NCBI GenBank assembly: GCA_913775715.1
Contig: CAJYMC010000007.1
Location: 1,364,001-1,428,000, forward strand
DNA length: 64,000 nt
DNA from: an uncultured Exiguobacterium sp.
Lineage (GTDB): Bacteria; Bacillota; Bacilli; Exiguobacteriales; Exiguobacteriaceae
Direction: 5' to 3'
The notes below the pieces were generated by a model, which was given only the letters and a program-made list of their open reading frames with translations, did not search any database and was not told the DNA's origin. Below, piece after piece: positions 61,175 to 64,000 of the stretch. The position numbers were made by a program, and so were the translations under genes. Each line of letters opens with the position of its first letter. Position 1 is the stretch's first letter.

Positions 61175-62242
61175 ATGCAGATTGAACGTTCCGTCCCGTT
61201 TTGGCTTGAACGCCGACTTTTTCCACTGTACGTCACGATGACGTTCATCTTCCTCTTCATTCCGCGTCTTTCCGTCCTCGGTTTCCTGTTCGCAGCCTTG
61301 GCGACGATTCATTTCGTCGTCGGGCGAACAGAAAAGCAGCTACGACGGGACGTCGCAATTGAATGGAAGCACTATGAATCATTGATGTTCAACCAGGAAC
61401 AGACGTCACTCCATTTGCAAGTCTTCGGTGTCGAATCCTTGAGTCAGCTTGGACTCGAAGCGACACTTCGTTTGCACACAGATGGCGGAGTCATCTTCCC
61501 GGAGATGGATCCGCTACACCCAGCTACATTTCATGCGGTGATTGACTCTGAAGACGCAGTGACGATCCCGATTCAGACGGTTCGCCGCGGACCAGCCGAA
61601 TTCGATGAGATCATCTTGACGATTCGTCTGCCTTGGAAGATGGGCGTTTATCTCTTTACGTTCGATACGTATCCGTCGTTTACAGTCTTACCGTCCTTGA
61701 CGGCGCAAGCGACGCCCTTACTATTACAGCGTTTACGGATCGGCGACCGACCGGACCGTTATTCACCGCTCAAGAACAAACTGGTTCAGCTTGGTGCTAA
61801 ACCCTATACGGCGGAACCGTCAAAAGAGATCGATTGGTATGCGACGGCGAAGACCGGTCGCCTGCAGGCGAAAGTATTCGAAACGAGTAATCAGGATACA
61901 TTTACGATTGCTTTGAACTTATCGGCTCCGAGTGGCTACGGTCTCCACCAACAATTCGAGACGTTCATTGAACAAGCGGCGTTCCTAATCAGTGAATTGA
62001 TCAAGGAAGGTTGTAAGATCGAGTTATTCCTCAATCGACTTGACGGAGCGAATCGGATGACGCATCTCTCGTTACAAGAAGGACAACCACAATTAAAACA
62101 TGTCCTGATGACGCTCTCAACGGTCTCGACACGGGATTCGTTCATCGCGACGCAACAGTTCGAACGTTATGTACTTCGCCGAAAACATATGAATAGTCAG
62201 TTGATCCAGATCGGTAATGACCGGATCCTCGCTATTGGATGA
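61175..62242 (+). CDS. DUF58 domain protein (MoxR partner)
   Basis: 355 aa. N-terminal membrane segment (YVTMTFIFLFIPRLSVLGFLFAALATIHFVVG), then a beta-rich region and the DUF58 core (DRYSPLKNKLVQLGAKPYTAEPSKEIDWYATAKTGRLQAK), with the conserved R-Y-x-D-W-A pattern. DUF58 proteins have a VWA-like fold and work with MoxR at the envelope. Ends in the ABC permease gene with a 24-bp gap; no transglutaminase follows, unlike B. subtilis yeaC-yeaD-yebA. Confidence 0.92.
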   Translation: MQIERSVPFWLERRLFPLYVTMTFIFLFIPRLSVLGFLFAALATIHFVVGRTEKQLRRDVAIEWKHYESLMFNQEQTSLHLQVFGVESLSQLGLEATLRLHTDGGVIFPEMDPLHPATFHAVIDSEDAVTIPIQTVRRGPAEFDEIILTIRLPWKMGVYLFTFDTYPSFTVLPSLTAQATPLLLQRLRIGDRPDRYSPLKNKLVQLGAKPYTAEPSKEIDWYATAKTGRLQAKVFETSNQDTFTIALNLSAPSGYGLHQQFETFIEQAAFLISELIKEGCKIELFLNRLDGANRMTHLSLQEGQPQLKHVLMTLSTVSTRDSFIATQQFERYVLRRKHMNSQLIQIGNDRILAIG

Positions 62243-62265
62243 CTTTAACGAAAGGAGACTCGTTC

Positions 62266-63126
62266 ATGACTTTTCTTGCTCGAAAATCACTACAACTCAT
62301 CATCGCCTTTTTCGTTTTAATTGCAATTAGTGCGCTTCCATCACTTATCGTCCGTATGCATTTCGTTCCCGAGAGTTACTGGACTGGCTTACAGGAACAG
62401 TTCCATCAACTCACCAAGCTGAATGAAATTACATACTATAACGTCACTGCAGAACGAGAAGATCAGCTACTCCCTGCCCTACAACCATTGATTCAGGAGA
62501 CTCTGATTCTGTTTTTGACTTCGCTTGCCGTCTCATTTATGGTTGCGATTTTATACGTCTCTCTTTTTTATCGAAGTGGTAAATGGATGCGAACGTTCTT
62601 GAGACAAATGAGTCGCACGCTCGAAATGGTTCCTGATTTATTTTGGGTCATCCTTTCTCAATCCCTTGTCATTTATCTCTTTAAAACGACTGGTTTTGAC
62701 CGGATCGAGGTCGCCGGAACGTATGCTGACTCTATTCGTTTTCTACCGATTCTATGTCTAACTTTGACGACAGTCTTTTTCTTTATCAAATGGCTGACGA
62801 CACAAATCTTAGATCAAGAGGAGTCCTTGTTCCTCGAACTCGCGCGTGCGAAGGGTCTTAAGAACAGCACACTTTTTTGGAAGCATTTGTTACCGACGAT
62901 GTTCTATCGCTTTTACTTATTCTTTAGATCAAATATCATCACGGTGTTATCGAGTTTATTAATCATTGAATATACTTTCGAAGTACAAGGATTATTCCGC
63001 TTCGTCCTCTATAATTCACAAATGCCAATTCTGCTTGTTATTTTATTTTTAGTCTATCTTCCGATTTTCGTATTGGATCTCCTAGCAGAATGGCTTATTC
63101 CAAATGCATGGAAAGGAGAACTCTGA
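62266..63126 (+). CDS. ABC transporter permease, OppB/DppB-like
   Basis: 286 aa from ATG 62266 (AAAGGAG upstream; the frame opens 9 codons earlier in the DUF58 stop region). Six helices; the EAA loop reads ELARAKGLKNSTLFWKHLLPTMFYRF, and an extracellular segment before the second helix is long, as in OppB. It is one channel half for an oligopeptide-type importer. TGATG overlap with the next permease. Local GC is much lower than in the DUF58 gene. Confidence 0.88.
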   Translation: MTFLARKSLQLIIAFFVLIAISALPSLIVRMHFVPESYWTGLQEQFHQLTKLNEITYYNVTAEREDQLLPALQPLIQETLILFLTSLAVSFMVAILYVSLFYRSGKWMRTFLRQMSRTLEMVPDLFWVILSQSLVIYLFKTTGFDRIEVAGTYADSIRFLPILCLTLTTVFFFIKWLTTQILDQEESLFLELARAKGLKNSTLFWKHLLPTMFYRFYLFFRSNIITVLSSLLIIEYTFEVQGLFRFVLYNSQMPILLVILFLVYLPIFVLDLLAEWLIPNAWKGEL

Positions 63127-64000
63127 TGCGACGGACTCTTGTGCGTGATCCGATTTTTTGGATATGTATCATCATACTGACCAGTCTGCTTTTGATGAGT
63201 TTTGGAAACACGATTTTTCGAGATGGACAAGTGGATCGTATTTCAAATCGTTATGCTGATGATGGCACCTTCATTGCCACTTCTCCGCTAAAACCTTCAT
63301 TTGATCAATGGCTAGGAACCGATCGTTCAGGAAACGACTTATTCCAAATGATGGTCGAAGGGTTCAAATGGACTTTCGGTGTCTGCGCGTTCGTTGCGTT
63401 AGGACGCCTCATACTCGGACTGATGATTGGCATTCCATTAGCCTTTCGAGGAAAACGACTGCATGGTATCTTAAAAATCGTCATGGATGGATTTTTAGTA
63501 CTGCCTGTTTCGCTACTCGCCTTGATGCTTATGTTATCCTCTCTTATATTTCCTGAGATGTTGGCTGTTCCTTACCTTTCGGATCGATTAACGTTTGAAT
63601 TCACGATTTTGATCGTACTTGGTTTACCCTCACTCGTCCTCTATATCATTGGCGAGACGCGGCAAATTTTAACCCAAGAGTTCATGGTCGTGGCGTCAAC
63701 GCTCGGGGGTGGGACATGGCATCGTTTCCGTCGCCACCTCTGGCCTCATCTCGTTCCGACGTTATCCATCATCTTCATGCAACAATTCATTCAAACTTTG
63801 ATGCTCCTGGTGCAATTATCGCTATTCGGCATCTTCTTTTCGGGTACGGTCATCTTATACGAAGGCATCACTCCACTGATCTTCGAATGGGCATCCATGT
63901 TCGGATACTATTTCAACCAGTTTTCCGCTGTTTCTTGGATCAATCATATGTTTCTCGTTCCAACGATTGGTATCGCCTTGTTGATTTTCTTATGTAATCT
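63126..64000 (+). CDS. ABC transporter permease, OppC/DppC-like (3' end outside window)
   Basis: Starts at ATG 63126 (TGATG overlap) and stays open to the window end; about 291 codons. The LGTDRSGNDLFQMMVEG motif after the first helix is the OppC/DppC hallmark (GTDxxGRDxFSR), and VVASTLGGGTWHRFRRHLWPHLVPTL is the EAA loop. It pairs with the previous permease; binding protein and ATPases would lie outside this window. It is AT-richer than the MoxR/DUF58 genes. Confidence 0.88.
   Translation, partial: MRRTLVRDPIFWICIIILTSLLLMSFGNTIFRDGQVDRISNRYADDGTFIATSPLKPSFDQWLGTDRSGNDLFQMMVEGFKWTFGVCAFVALGRLILGLMIGIPLAFRGKRLHGILKIVMDGFLVLPVSLLALMLMLSSLIFPEMLAVPYLSDRLTFEFTILIVLGLPSLVLYIIGETRQILTQEFMVVASTLGGGTWHRFRRHLWPHLVPTLSIIFMQQFIQTLMLLVQLSLFGIFFSGTVILYEGITPLIFEWASMFGYYFNQFSAVSWINHMFLVPTIGIALLIFLCN

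Overview
The window looks like a stretch of chromosome from a low- to mid-GC Bacillota of the order Bacillales. My best guess is Exiguobacterium or a close relative. This is inference from Bacillus-type gene order, strong AGGAGG ribosome binding sites, SigA/SigB/SigD-type promoters, LexA and CcpA sites, the combination of a B. subtilis-like ymf block with KorAB, and SpoVS as the only sporulation-named gene. Most of the window is conserved housekeeping DNA. I see no tRNA, rRNA, CRISPR array, prophage or insertion sequence.

Layout. 1-4461 (all minus): a DUF445 membrane protein cut by the window start, a small orphan, and a two-gene operon of a membrane-spanning lipoprotein hydrolase plus a CrtI-like FAD oxidoreductase. 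4611-15692 (minus): kbl-tdh (threonine to glycine), korA-korB, spoVS, ymdB, rny, recA with a LexA box, cinA and pgsA. 15757-21334: the ymf block (RodZ-like YmfM, YmfK, YmfI, M16 proteases YmfH and YmfF) headed by a cobalamin adenosyltransferase. 21368-29512: resE-resD and resA-resB-resC (c-type cytochrome biogenesis and its two-component regulator), rluB, scpB and scpA. 29605-39187: ypuF, ribT, a DJ-1 protein, ppiB, an S66 peptidase, a hypothetical protein, pdp-punA-deoB (nucleoside salvage), xerD, fur and nudF.

39356-64000 is more accessory. It holds an aldo/keto reductase and a SigB-type DJ-1 gene. Next comes a minus-strand cluster (MBL hydrolase, SDR, YnjB-like binding lipoprotein, two permeases, ATPase, CDP-alcohol phosphatidyltransferase, Nudix) whose core repeats the gene order of the E. 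coli ynjBCD-(E)-F-nudG locus. Then gapN, and signalling genes around corA (CheV, a lone HPt protein, a REC-PP2C phosphatase), followed by a 57-codon membrane protein, a SigB-type YtxH gene, a YdcF-like protein, a secreted endonuclease I and a secreted alpha-amylase with a CcpA site. The window ends in a plus-strand operon of DUF4129, MoxR and DUF58 genes followed by two oligopeptide-type ABC permeases of visibly lower GC; the second is cut by the window end.

How the parts fit: the left two thirds carry core DNA repair, RNA turnover, chromosome segregation, lipid synthesis, cytochrome maturation and nucleoside salvage. The right third carries uptake, stress, chemotaxis and secreted-enzyme functions. 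The best candidate for an undescribed system is the ynjBCD-ynjF-Nudix cluster at 42384-48852.
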